In this document: positions 21,582 to 28,187 of the stretch, one piece after another
Position numbering within the stretch: the first letter of the stretch is position 1
How the letters are laid out: each line of letters begins with the position of its first letter
Virus record (IMG/VR): IMGVR_UViG_3300042691_029354
Coordinates: 1-42,560 of that record
Length of the DNA: 42,560 bases
Source: a virus
Reading direction: 5' to 3' (one strand)
The notes under the pieces: model-generated
Seen by the model: only the letters and a program-made list of their open reading frames with translations
What the model was told of the DNA's origin: nothing
The model's database searches: none
Translations under genes and position numbers: made by a program

Positions 21582-22469
21582 ATGAATTTATTTGAAGAGA
21601 AGTCGCAAGACGAACTAAAAGCCGAGTGGCATAAGAAAAGATCAATGGGAATTGGTGGCAGTGACATAGGAGTTGTTATGGGCGACTCTCCTTATAAGAC
21701 TCGCTACCAGCTTTGGCTTGAGAAGACCAAGCGCATACAGGCAGAAGATATAAGTGGTAAGTTTCACGTACAGCGTGGAGTTATGAATGAGCCAGTAGCA
21801 AGGGCTAAGTTTGAAGAAATGAGTCAGATGAGATTTGAGCCACGCTCATGGGTTATAGATGGCAAGGAATATCTTCGCTGTAATGACGACGGGTGGAATG
21901 ACCAGTTCAAGGCGATGTTAGAAATTAAAACGATGGGTGCTCGACCACACGCAGATGTGGCCAACGGAATTGTGCCACCACATTATCTTCAGCAGCTTCA
22001 ATACAATATGGGAATAGCAAAAGCCAATATTGGTTATTTCATTAGCTATCGTCCAGAGGATGGAACTCTTTATGCCGTGACAGTTCATCCAGACCTTGCG
22101 CTACAAGAAAAGCTTATGCAAGCTGCTGAAAAGTTTTGGCTTGACCATGTTATAGGAGATACGCCACCAGAATTAACTGATGGTGATTATCAGAACTGTC
22201 TTGATCCAGACTTTGAGGACGCATCAGAGCGCTATAAGCAGATTAAAGCGCAGATAAAACTTTTAGAAGAAGAGATGGAAGAAGTTGAGACAAGGCTTCA
22301 AGGCTTCCTAGGTAATGCTGGAGCTATTCGACAGAATGGATTACTAATCCAGAGAATTGTACGCAAAGGAAATGTTGAGTACACAAAGATTCCAGAGCTG
22401 CAAGGAGTGGATCTAGAGAAGTACCGTAAGCCGTCAACGACATATATAGCCATTAAAGGAGAAAGATAA
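21582..22469 (+). CDS. YqaJ/lambda-type exonuclease
   Basis: The ATG at 21582 has AGAGGA 11 bases upstream. The 295-residue protein has GIGGSDIG (residues 23-30), the NEP pair near 69-71, NDD near 101-103, and LEIKTMG (113-119), which are the metal and catalytic residues of the YqaJ/lambda exonuclease fold. QLQYNMGIA then matches the usual family helix, with the third conserved motif. A coiled coil (IKLLEEEMEEVETRLQ) follows. It would make 3' single strands for the Sak4-like annealing protein. Confidence 0.9.
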   Translation: MNLFEEKSQDELKAEWHKKRSMGIGGSDIGVVMGDSPYKTRYQLWLEKTKRIQAEDISGKFHVQRGVMNEPVARAKFEEMSQMRFEPRSWVIDGKEYLRCNDDGWNDQFKAMLEIKTMGARPHADVANGIVPPHYLQQLQYNMGIAKANIGYFISYRPEDGTLYAVTVHPDLALQEKLMQAAEKFWLDHVIGDTPPELTDGDYQNCLDPDFEDASERYKQIKAQIKLLEEEMEEVETRLQGFLGNAGAIRQNGLLIQRIVRKGNVEYTKIPELQGVDLEKYRKPSTTYIAIKGER

Positions 22470-22723
22470 TGAAACGACATTGCGATAACAGAGGAAAACC
22501 ATGGATAGAAGACACGTTTAAAGAAGGGCGAGCCTTGGAGCTGTATGCTATGGGCTTTGGTCCAGCAAAGATTGGGATAATGCTAGGAGTGGCTGCCAGT
22601 CGTGTTAATAAACTTCTTGAGGCGTCAAACGTCCTTAGGAAGGGAGTTACTCAAAGAGTAGGTAGAACTCTTTCAGCACAGGCGCATGAGAGACTGATGC
22701 GCGAGGGTTTGAGTAGGATATGA
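22469..22723 (+). CDS. Helix-turn-helix protein (84 aa)
   Basis: The basic protein MKRHCDNRGKPWIEDTFKEG has a likely HTH at about 25-55 (ALELYAMGFGPAKIGIMLGV then SRVNKLLEASNVLRKG), similar to homeodomain-like folds in resolvases and phage regulators. The basic C-terminus (QRVGRTL) supports nucleic-acid binding. It overlaps both neighbours by short start-stop overlaps. It could be a transcription regulator of late genes; the target is unknown. Confidence 0.65.
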   Translation: MKRHCDNRGKPWIEDTFKEGRALELYAMGFGPAKIGIMLGVAASRVNKLLEASNVLRKGVTQRVGRTLSAQAHERLMREGLSRI

Positions 22724-22923
22724 AGTTTACAATTGAGTGTGAAGAAAAAGAGGAATTTGAGGTTTACTACAATGGGCCAAAGTATTATGGAGTTTTAGAC
22801 GAGCTAAAGAACTGGATACGCTCAGAGCTTAAATACAACCCGAAGCTAAAGCCCTTAGAGTCAAAGACTTTGGAGAAGGTAAGAGAAAAGATTTTTGAGC
22901 TACAGAAGGAGTTAGAAGAATGA
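22720..22923 (+). CDS. Small charged protein (67 aa), unknown
   Basis: The product MKFTIECEEKEEFEVYYNGP has a short strand pair, then GVLDELKNWIRSELKY and an amphipathic coiled helix at the end (EKVREKIFELQKELEE). The pattern 'strand ... LD-x-L-x-N-x-IRSELKY' is common among tiny conserved phage proteins. No function known. Coupled to both neighbours. Confidence 0.7.
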   Translation: MKFTIECEEKEEFEVYYNGPKYYGVLDELKNWIRSELKYNPKLKPLESKTLEKVREKIFELQKELEE

Positions 22924-23204
22924 CCGACGAATACATGACATTACAAGAAGCACTTGCAACAGGCCTGCCGTTTAAGCATCAGAGTTGGGGCTATTACATG
23001 AAGCCGCATGAAGGAGTTAATATATACCCAATAAGCCTAGCCCTAAATAAAGAGTGGCAAGTGCAGCGCCCGAAGCCAAAAGTAAGGGTGTGGCAGGACG
23101 TTCGTTCTCATCTTATGTTTATGACCGACAGAGATTACAGTGCAGATGCGGAATATGTAGACGTGACCAACCAACTCAAAGAGATTTTGAAGGACGAAGA
23201 ATGA
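22920..23204 (+). CDS. Small Trp-rich protein (94 aa), unknown
   Basis: The product starts MTDEYMTLQEALATGLPFKH with SWGYYMKP, then SLALNKEWQVQ. The motif 'L-x-EAL-x-G-x-PF-x-x-x-SW' is widespread in short phage proteins that share a fold with DUF2829-type sequences, some of which block host defence. The match is weak and such a role here is speculation. The DVTNQLKEILKDEE tail is helical and acidic. Confidence 0.6.
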   Translation: MTDEYMTLQEALATGLPFKHQSWGYYMKPHEGVNIYPISLALNKEWQVQRPKPKVRVWQDVRSHLMFMTDRDYSADAEYVDVTNQLKEILKDEE

Positions 23205-23317
23205 AATATAAAAAACCAACAGAAATGAAAGACTTAATGAATATGGTTTGCTGGGGTATCTATGTAGCGTTTGGAATGTTTGTTTTTGCTGTTGTTAGAT
23301 ATTTGGTGACAAAATGA
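23201..23317 (+). CDS. Small membrane protein (38 aa)
   Basis: The ATG at 23201 overlaps the preceding stop (ATGA); the reading frame is longer upstream, but that part lies over another gene. The product MKYKKPTEMKDLMNMVCWGI continues with a transmembrane helix (YVAFGMFVFAVVRYL) and a short basic tail. Coupling to the next gene by ATGA supports it. Function unknown. Confidence 0.6.
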   Translation: MKYKKPTEMKDLMNMVCWGIYVAFGMFVFAVVRYLVTK

Positions 23318-23577
23318 CTCGTGAACAAGCCGAGAAAATAGCTAAACAAATTGCATCGGACTATGCAAAATACCAAAACACATCATGGTCACTTGTGGAA
23401 GCCATAACAGAAGCCCTCACCGCCACGAGCGTGAAGGTGCCGGAGTTAAAAGAAATTCAAAAAACATCTATTGAAACATTAGGATTACATGCGCCTTTTG
23501 CAAGTATCAATGCTTTTAATCAGGGTGCGCTTTGGGCCATCAAGAGGATGAGTAATGAAGAAAAAGAAATGTTATAA
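23314..23577 (+). CDS. Small helical protein (87 aa), paralogue-like C-terminus
   Basis: The product MTREQAEKIAKQIASDYAKY is mainly helical, ending FNQGALWAIKRMSNEE. The final AIKRM element and its DNA (17 identical bases) recur in the next gene. Such shared ends near the stop suggest recombination between early-gene cassettes. The gene overlaps the next start by 23 bases. Function unknown. Confidence 0.7.
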   Translation: MTREQAEKIAKQIASDYAKYQNTSWSLVEAITEALTATSVKVPELKEIQKTSIETLGLHAPFASINAFNQGALWAIKRMSNEEKEML

Positions 23578-23788
23578 AAAATACATTCGTCTTGAAAACG
23601 GAACCACTTGGCCAAAACCAGACCTAGAAGACGCAAACGAGTCTGAGTGTTTGGAGTGGAGGTTAAGGTATGACGTGCCTTCAAGAGAAGATTTGTTGAT
23701 GGCAGCGTCTTACTTAGCTGCATACAATTCACTGATATACACAACACAAAAGAATCGCAACTATGTTTGTGGGGCCATCAAGAGGATG
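23534..23788 (+). repeat. 17-bp direct repeat GGGCCATCAAGAGGATG (two copies)
   Basis: GGGCCATCAAGAGGATG is found at 23534-23550 and 23772-23788, each near the 3' end of a small gene and encoding AIKRM in frame, just before the start of the next gene. The copies are 238 bases apart. They may be remnants of cassette duplication or sites where small early genes are exchanged by recombination. Confidence 0.7.
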
Positions 23789-23809
23789 CAGGAGAATGAA
23801 GTGGTATAA
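23555..23809 (+). CDS. Small protein (84 aa), unknown
   Basis: The product begins with a lysine cluster (MKKKKCYKKYIRLENG), then TWPKPDLEDANESECLEW, a helix with LMAASYLAAYNSLIY and the shared end GAIKRMQENE. It overlaps the upstream gene by 23 and the downstream gene by 14 bases. It has no membrane helix strong enough to call. Function unknown. Confidence 0.7.
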   Translation: MKKKKCYKKYIRLENGTTWPKPDLEDANESECLEWRLRYDVPSREDLLMAASYLAAYNSLIYTTQKNRNYVCGAIKRMQENEVV

Positions 23810-24065
23810 GGGGCAGCAGGTGTTCTTTAAAGGATTAAATCCTGCCGTGGGGGAAGTGCAACGCTCATCAGACAACCATGGTTGGGTTGAGGTAAAATGG
23901 TATTATGGAAGCAAAACATACAGGTATTCTAAAAGCCAAATAGAGCCGCTCAATGGTGTTTTAAATTATTGGCTTTGCAAGGATATCGACTATCCAATGA
24001 CAAACGCCACCATTCCAAAGTCAGAATTAATTGCAGTGACGTCGAAGGAGCAGGAAAATGAGTGA
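23796..24065 (+). CDS. Small SH3-like beta protein (89 aa), unknown
   Basis: I place the start at the ATG at 23796 (MKWYKGQQVFFKGLNPAV), after AGGAG, rather than at upstream codons that lie inside the previous gene. GQQVFFKG, GWVEVKWYYG and TYRYSKSQIEPL form the strand pattern of a KOW/SH3-like barrel, as in many small nucleic-acid or protein-binding phage proteins. The rest is polar. Role unknown. Confidence 0.65.
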   Translation: MKWYKGQQVFFKGLNPAVGEVQRSSDNHGWVEVKWYYGSKTYRYSKSQIEPLNGVLNYWLCKDIDYPMTNATIPKSELIAVTSKEQENE

Positions 24066-24294
24066 AGAACCAAAGTCCGTTGTGTATTATGAATTGAGGG
24101 ACACCATAACCCAGCTTCGCCGCGAGAATGAAATCTTAAAACAAGCATTGTATCATTGCCAAACAGGTATGGGTGATGGCGGTAACAAAGCAGAGGACTA
24201 TGAAGGGTTAGACGAGCACGACTTAAGAGAAGACATTGCAAGTAGAGTTCGAGTAGCTAGAGCGGCCCTGAAAGACTGCGAGGAGTTGAAGTGA
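24058..24294 (+). CDS. Small coiled-coil protein (78 aa), unknown
   Basis: The product MSEEPKSVVYYELRDTITQL has a coiled coil (LRRENEILKQALYHCQ), an acidic Gly-rich linker (GMGDGGNKAEDYEG) and a final helix. It overlaps the previous gene by 8 bases and the next by 4. No family was recognised. Confidence 0.7.
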   Translation: MSEEPKSVVYYELRDTITQLRRENEILKQALYHCQTGMGDGGNKAEDYEGLDEHDLREDIASRVRVARAALKDCEELK

Positions 24295-24518
24295 GTGAAA
24301 GAATACCTGACTACCCAAGAATATCACTTGTAGCTAAAAACTTTGTTTACGACTTAGTCAAACGATGCGGCCATAATTTAACAATAAATGGATCAGCTAT
24401 AGAAACTATGATTAATGAGATTACGCTATTGCTTGACACACATCATTACCGACTTCATTTGGAAAACTACAATAAAAACAAAGAAGAGATAAGGCGCGTG
24501 TTGGATGGGCTGAAATGA
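24291..24518 (+). CDS. Small helical protein (75 aa), unknown
   Basis: A GTG start at 24291 overlaps the preceding TGA (GTGA), after AGGAG. The product MSERIPDYPRISLVAKNFVY is helical with a His/Tyr-rich segment (THHYRLHLENYNKNKEE). No motif was recognised. It overlaps the next gene by 4 bases. Confidence 0.65.
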   Translation: MSERIPDYPRISLVAKNFVYDLVKRCGHNLTINGSAIETMINEITLLLDTHHYRLHLENYNKNKEEIRRVLDGLK

Positions 24519-24862
24519 TTAAAACAACAACTGAAAGAACTATTACTGAAACACGTTGGGTTTTGAGACGCGAAGACTTTGGTGAAATTTTAAAAGATCT
24601 TGGCGATGATTACCAGATTGAAGATATGTCAAAGTTTTACGCAAAAAGACTTGAAGACAATGAAGTAGAAAAGAAGCTATGGGAAAGTGGGAACAAGTTT
24701 AGAGCTATGATGTTTATGTCTCCATTCCATCATGTTCGTGCAAACTATACACTACTCTGCGGTTTAATTGGAAGACTCTGGTTTAATGAAGGCGATAGCC
24801 TACTTAAAAAAGAAGGAGTTTATACAATTGAATCTGCTACTCTTGGTCCCGAAGAACAGTAA
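24515..24862 (+). CDS. Last gene of early chain (115 aa), unknown
   Basis: The product MIKTTTERTITETRWVLRRE is soluble, with SKFYAKRLEDNEVEKKLW as a charged helix and a His/Phe-rich part (MMFMSPFHHVRANYTLLCGL). It ends 26 bases inside the 3' end of the convergent glycosyltransferase gene. No terminator hairpin is evident at this junction, so the two opposing transcripts probably overlap. Function unknown. Confidence 0.7.
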   Translation: MIKTTTERTITETRWVLRREDFGEILKDLGDDYQIEDMSKFYAKRLEDNEVEKKLWESGNKFRAMMFMSPFHHVRANYTLLCGLIGRLWFNEGDSLLKKEGVYTIESATLGPEEQ

Positions 24863-26324
24863 ACGACACCCAATAATTGTAGGATGCAAAGAACACCGCT
24901 GGCAGGAAGTTATACCAAGGATAGGTGTTTGAGTGATAGATTGCAGCTCCAATAACCACGGCAGTTGATAAGCTTACCCAATAAAACATAAGAGTACGAA
25001 ACGCGTAGAACCTACCCACAGGCTTAGACTTGTTGCCAGTTGGAGACCACGGCATAAGGTCTCCTCTAAGCTTATCCACCAAAGCAAACAAGTGCGCGTA
25101 GTAGGTTATCATCCTTGCCCTCGGTGCATACCAGCCAAAGGGAGCCGTTGTCCAAATAGCCATGAATATAAGCCCAAATACGAACGATGGAATTGAGAAG
25201 AAAGCATTGTACCAAAGCACATACTCTGGAGCAAACAGCATCAAAACAAGTGATGGTACTATAGTTAAGAAAAGCCCTAGAGCCGTTGCTATGTAGTAGA
25301 GCATTCCAGAGAGGAAGCAAATCTTTTGCATGAAAGTAAGCTTGGATAGCCAAAACTCTTTGTTTAAAAACAGTGTAATTGAACCCATAGCCCAGCGGTA
25401 TTGTTGCGTGAAAAACTGTGGCATGGCATCTGGGCACACACCTTTAGCAAGATTTATGGGGAGATACCTAACCTTCCACCCACCTAGCATGACGTTAAAG
25501 CCAGTGTGAACATCTTCTGAGTAACCAATTTCAGCAGTTCCACCAAACGGAGCAAGAGCCTCTCGTCTATAGACAGCACAAGTTCCGACACAAATAGCAC
25601 CATCAAAGCGGTCACGGTTTACTTGGATTAAGCGATAGAAAAGTTCTTGAATATAGCCAGCACCTTGCTCAACCCATGTTTGCTCTTTTGCGACAGTAAA
25701 GTATTGAGGCGTTTGAACAATGGCAATGCTTTTGTCTTGGTGAAAGTATGGAATAGTTTCCTCGATAAAATCAGGACGTGGGCAAAAGTCAGCGTCGAAT
25801 ATTATAATAAACTCACCGCGAGTTAGATTAAAAGCATATCGAAGGTTTCCTGCCTTTTTAAGAACTCCTCTGTTAGGTCTTAAAATATACTTGAACCCAA
25901 ACTCATAAGCTGCTTGCTCAACCTCTGTGCGTCCAGAATCATCGAGAACATAAACCGACACAGGTCCATACCATTTTAATTTTGAAACATACTTGTAAGT
26001 ATTCCTGAGTAGTTCAATTGGCTCACCAGCGCATGGCAGAAAAATGTCTATCGAGCAACTTCTATCGAAGTCTTTGATAAGCTTTTGGTGTTTGTCGAAA
26101 TCAAAGTCACGACCAAGGAATCCTATGAAGTAGGATATTCCAAGATAGACTGTCATAAGAAGTGCGAAGAACCCAAACCACCAGAATGATGGATGGGCTG
26201 ATACGAACAACCACATGCCAGCGCACAACGAGAAGTATCCGATCAGTCCTATAGAGTACAAAAAGTACCTATTGGTTTTAAGATACGAATACTTCTCAGC
26301 ATCCGTTGGTGGCGCTGGCAGCAT
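24837..26324 (-). CDS. Cellulose-synthase-like processive glycosyltransferase (GT2)
   Basis: Inner-membrane polysaccharide synthase. From the ATG at 26324 (495 residues) there are two N-terminal transmembrane helices (about 20-70), then a GT2 domain with VLDDSGR (127-133), KAGNL (157-161), FDADFCP (176-182), the acceptor motif QTP (204-206), GTCAV (247-251), catalytic SED (269-271) and QQYRW (307-311), the Q-x-x-R-W signature of cellulose, chitin and hyaluronan synthases. Four further membrane helices follow. There is no PilZ domain as in BcsA, so c-di-GMP control is not expected. It overlaps no coding partner except 26 bases of the convergent gene and lies 2 bases after its upstream partner. 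Substrate unknown. Confidence 0.92.
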   Translation of the reverse strand: MLPAPPTDAEKYSYLKTNRYFLYSIGLIGYFSLCAGMWLFVSAHPSFWWFGFFALLMTVYLGISYFIGFLGRDFDFDKHQKLIKDFDRSCSIDIFLPCAGEPIELLRNTYKYVSKLKWYGPVSVYVLDDSGRTEVEQAAYEFGFKYILRPNRGVLKKAGNLRYAFNLTRGEFIIIFDADFCPRPDFIEETIPYFHQDKSIAIVQTPQYFTVAKEQTWVEQGAGYIQELFYRLIQVNRDRFDGAICVGTCAVYRREALAPFGGTAEIGYSEDVHTGFNVMLGGWKVRYLPINLAKGVCPDAMPQFFTQQYRWAMGSITLFLNKEFWLSKLTFMQKICFLSGMLYYIATALGLFLTIVPSLVLMLFAPEYVLWYNAFFSIPSFVFGLIFMAIWTTAPFGWYAPRARMITYYAHLFALVDKLRGDLMPWSPTGNKSKPVGRFYAFRTLMFYWVSLSTAVVIGAAIYHSNTYPWYNFLPAVFFASYNYWVSFTVLRDQE

Positions 26325-26326
26325 GA

Positions 26327-26671
26327 CTACCAAATCTTGTAGGTAAATTTAACGTGTACGTTGTGTTGGAACTTCTGATAAGGAAGAACCAAGAGAGCTG
26401 TGTATCCAGGAGAAATGGTTAGTTTGTCCCAGTACAAATCAAGATCGTGTTTGCTGGTGAGCCAGTGAACGCCGCCTTTTAAAACAGGCTGCTCTCCGTA
26501 TCCAGTCCAACCGTTGTAGGCAATGTGTCCTTGAATAAGTGGCTCATAGATTCCAAGTCCAATCATAGGAGTAACTTTATCTTCACCAAGCCAAAAGTTG
26601 GGTTGCAAAGTAAGTTTTCCTGAGGCCATTGCAGTTGTTGAGAGTGTTAAAAATAAAAATAGATTTCTCAT
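26327..26671 (-). CDS. Small exported, outer-membrane-like protein (114 aa)
   Basis: The N-terminus MRNLFLFLTLSTTAMASGKL is a signal peptide with probable cleavage after AMA or ASG. The remaining roughly 95 residues alternate polar and aromatic residues in short strands (KLTLQPNFWLGEDKV, HIAYNGWTGYGEQP, SPGYTALLVLPYQKF) and end with an aromatic residue (YKIW), as outer-membrane barrels do. It is too short for a standard 8-strand barrel unless it oligomerises. GGAGG lies 5 bases before the ATG. Its place just upstream of the synthase suggests it exports or holds the polymer, or modifies the envelope. Confidence 0.65.
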   Translation of the reverse strand: MRNLFLFLTLSTTAMASGKLTLQPNFWLGEDKVTPMIGLGIYEPLIQGHIAYNGWTGYGEQPVLKGGVHWLTSKHDLDLYWDKLTISPGYTALLVLPYQKFQHNVHVKFTYKIW

Positions 26672-26750
26672 GTTTCCTCCAAGCCAGCCATTTTATCTCA
26701 CATTGATATTTATTTGCGTTTATAGTATTCAATAAATTGACAGATATGAT

Positions 26751-27014
26751 ATGTTGTACCTTATGGATGTAATAGAAGTTCCTAGAGAAGATCCAAATAT
26801 ATTGGTCATAAAGATTGACCTTAGAACACCTTGGTATGCTCTTTTTGAGCAAATTGAGCGCAAGATTATCACCGACACACTAAAAGCCAATGGGAACAAA
26901 ATCGGTGTCGCTGCGGATACTCTTAAGATAAATCGCACCACGCTACATGAGAAAGTAAAAAAGCTAGGAATACCTAGACGTAAGCGTTTTAAAAACACAC
27001 TTAGGAAGGAGTAA
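26751..27014 (+). CDS. Fis/NtrC-C-terminal type HTH protein (87 aa)
   Basis: Residues about 27-77 contain LFEQIERKIITDTLKANGN, then KIGVAADTLKINRTTLHEKV, the Fis-type helix-turn-helix found at the C-terminus of NtrC-like activators; the 'L-x-x-NRTTL-x-x-K-x-x-x-L-G-I' ending is characteristic. There is no sigma54-interaction ATPase, so it is a stand-alone DNA-binding domain. Starts at 26751 or 26763 lack a ribosome site. It is divergent from the glycosyltransferase cassette (80-base gap), so it may regulate that cassette. Confidence 0.8.
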   Translation: MLYLMDVIEVPREDPNILVIKIDLRTPWYALFEQIERKIITDTLKANGNKIGVAADTLKINRTTLHEKVKKLGIPRRKRFKNTLRKE

Positions 27015-27019
27015 TCTAC

Positions 27020-27085
27020 ATGGCAAAAGCAAAAAAAGCTAAAGCAGTTAAAGCACCTGTTAGCAAACCAAAGAAAAAGAAATAA
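27020..27085 (+). CDS. Lysine-rich micropeptide (21 aa)
   Basis: ATG at 27020 follows AGGAAGGAG at ideal spacing; the site itself overlaps the end of the HTH gene. The product has 10 Lys in 21 residues and otherwise Ala, Val, Pro and Ser (MAKAKKAKAVKAPVSKPKKK). It resembles histone-H1-like tails and could bind DNA or RNA. The excellent ribosome site argues for translation. Confidence 0.6.
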   Translation: MAKAKKAKAVKAPVSKPKKKK

Positions 27086-27108
27086 TTATTAACCACTAAA
27101 CCGAAAGT

Positions 27109-27147
27109 ATAGCTCGTGGTCTTAACAAATCCCTGGCCGCGAGCTAT
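27109..27147 (+). promoter_or_regulatory. 13-bp hairpin between the two Lys-rich genes
   Basis: ATAGCTCG (27109-27116) pairs exactly with CGAGCTAT (27140-27147), and TGGTC/GGCCG extend the stem to 13 pairs with two G-U, leaving a 13-base loop. It ends 9 bases before the ATG at 27157, which has no ribosome site. It may be an RNA processing signal, a weak terminator (followed by TATTT), or a translation control element. Confidence 0.5.
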
Positions 27148-27156
27148 TATTTAACC

Positions 27157-27306
27157 ATGCCTCTTATTAAATCCAAATCTAAAAAAGCGATGTCTAAAAA
27201 CATATCAGAGCTTATACGTGCTGGTAAGCCCAAAGACCAGGCTGTAGCTATAGCGTACAGCGTATGGGATGAAGTTGATAAGAAGAAAAAGAAAGAGAAG
27301 AAATGA
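27157..27306 (+). CDS. Conserved small basic phage protein (49 aa)
   Basis: The product reads MPLIKSKSKKAMSKNISELI, then RAGKPKDQAVAIAYSVWDEV and a Lys-rich tail. The pattern 'MPLIKSxSKKAxxKNI-x-EL-x-x-AGKP-x-x-QA-x-AIAYS' is well known from short unannotated phage proteins in many genomes. The function is unknown; charge suggests nucleic-acid binding. It overlaps the kinase gene by 4 bases (ATGA). Confidence 0.8.
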   Translation: MPLIKSKSKKAMSKNISELIRAGKPKDQAVAIAYSVWDEVDKKKKKEKK

Positions 27307-27851
27307 TTATATTAATCTCAGGTCGTCTTGGTAGCGGCAAGAGTCGCCTCGCAGAAGAACTCACAAAATCTATTCCAAACTCTTGTATTGTGAAGTTCGC
27401 AGATCCTCTCTATGCCATTCATGAATCAGTAAGAGAAACGCTTAAATCATACGACTCAGACTTTAAAGGAATCAACCGTGATCTACTTCAAGATCTTGGT
27501 ATTTGGGGCAGAAAACAAGATGAGAAATTTTGGGTAAATATAGCAAGAAAACGTGTTGATAAAATTCTAAAAGAGCATCCAGACGCTACAGTAATTGCGG
27601 ATGATCTTCGCTTCCCAAACGAGTTTATGGCTTTTGCAGATGCTTTCACGATTAGGCTTAAGGCATCAGAAGAGTGTCGAGTAAGGCGCGCACAGAAGCT
27701 TGGTAATTTAAACCATGTTAGCGAAACTGCAATGGATGCGTTTTCAGACAATATGTTTAGCCTTATACTTGATACAGAACACGATTCTATAGAGGAAAAT
27801 GTGAGCAAATGCCTATCTGCCATTCAAAAGTTCGCCGCCTCTGGATTATAA
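27303..27851 (+). CDS. Deoxynucleoside monophosphate kinase
   Basis: The 182-residue protein has a P-loop GRLGSGKS at residues 7-14 and a 'DDLRFPNE' block near 100-107, the base-recognition motif of T4 gp1-like dNMP kinases, followed by a basic lid (EECRVRRAQKL). It phosphorylates dNMPs from degraded host DNA to dNDPs for phage synthesis. Its stop abuts that of the convergent peptidase-like gene, leaving no room for a terminator. Confidence 0.88.
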   Translation: MIILISGRLGSGKSRLAEELTKSIPNSCIVKFADPLYAIHESVRETLKSYDSDFKGINRDLLQDLGIWGRKQDEKFWVNIARKRVDKILKEHPDATVIADDLRFPNEFMAFADAFTIRLKASEECRVRRAQKLGNLNHVSETAMDAFSDNMFSLILDTEHDSIEENVSKCLSAIQKFAASGL

Positions 27852-28187
27852 TTAAGTACACTTTTTTGTGGACTCTTGCTTATTTTTCTTATGCGGTAAC
27901 TCTCCATAAGCGTCGAGCAATTCGGAGAGATCGTGATTCTTCTCAAACTTCTTAAACCATCGTTCAAGACCTAATACTTGCTTCTCAGTTAATCCTAATC
28001 GCTCGTCAAAAGATGCAGCATGGATTAGCTCATGAAACAAAGTATAGCGCATCTCTTCATCTGTTTCACAAAGAGCGATCTGCCTTGGAACCAAGGCACC
28101 ACTATTAAATCTAGTTTCACCATCGTTTTCAGGAAGCTCCTTGACGGTTACTATCTCCCAAAAGTGGCGACCTATTTTTATTCTCAT
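27852..28187 (-). CDS. Putative zinc metallopeptidase-like protein (111 aa)
   Basis: HELIH at residues 52-56 is a HExxH metal motif, followed by DERLGLTE (61-68), whose Glu could be the third ligand. The start is the ATG at 28187, which overlaps the upstream stop (ATGA). The N-terminal half is beta-rich. SprT-like and ImmA-like proteins of phages share this layout. Without a clear C-terminal zinc ribbon I cannot assign a family. It is the most distal gene of the leftward late block. Confidence 0.7.
   Translation of the reverse strand: MRIKIGRHFWEIVTVKELPENDGETRFNSGALVPRQIALCETDEEMRYTLFHELIHAASFDERLGLTEKQVLGLERWFKKFEKNHDLSELLDAYGELPHKKNKQESTKKCT

Noticed and set aside
22920-23204. Direct assignment as a Tad2 (Thoeris inhibitor) homologue
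   Set aside because: Only a loose 'EAL-x-G-x-PF ... W' resemblance is visible; the rest does not clearly follow the family.
27109-27147. tRNA-like structure
   Set aside because: Only one long stem is present; no cloverleaf arms, T-loop or CCA end can be drawn.
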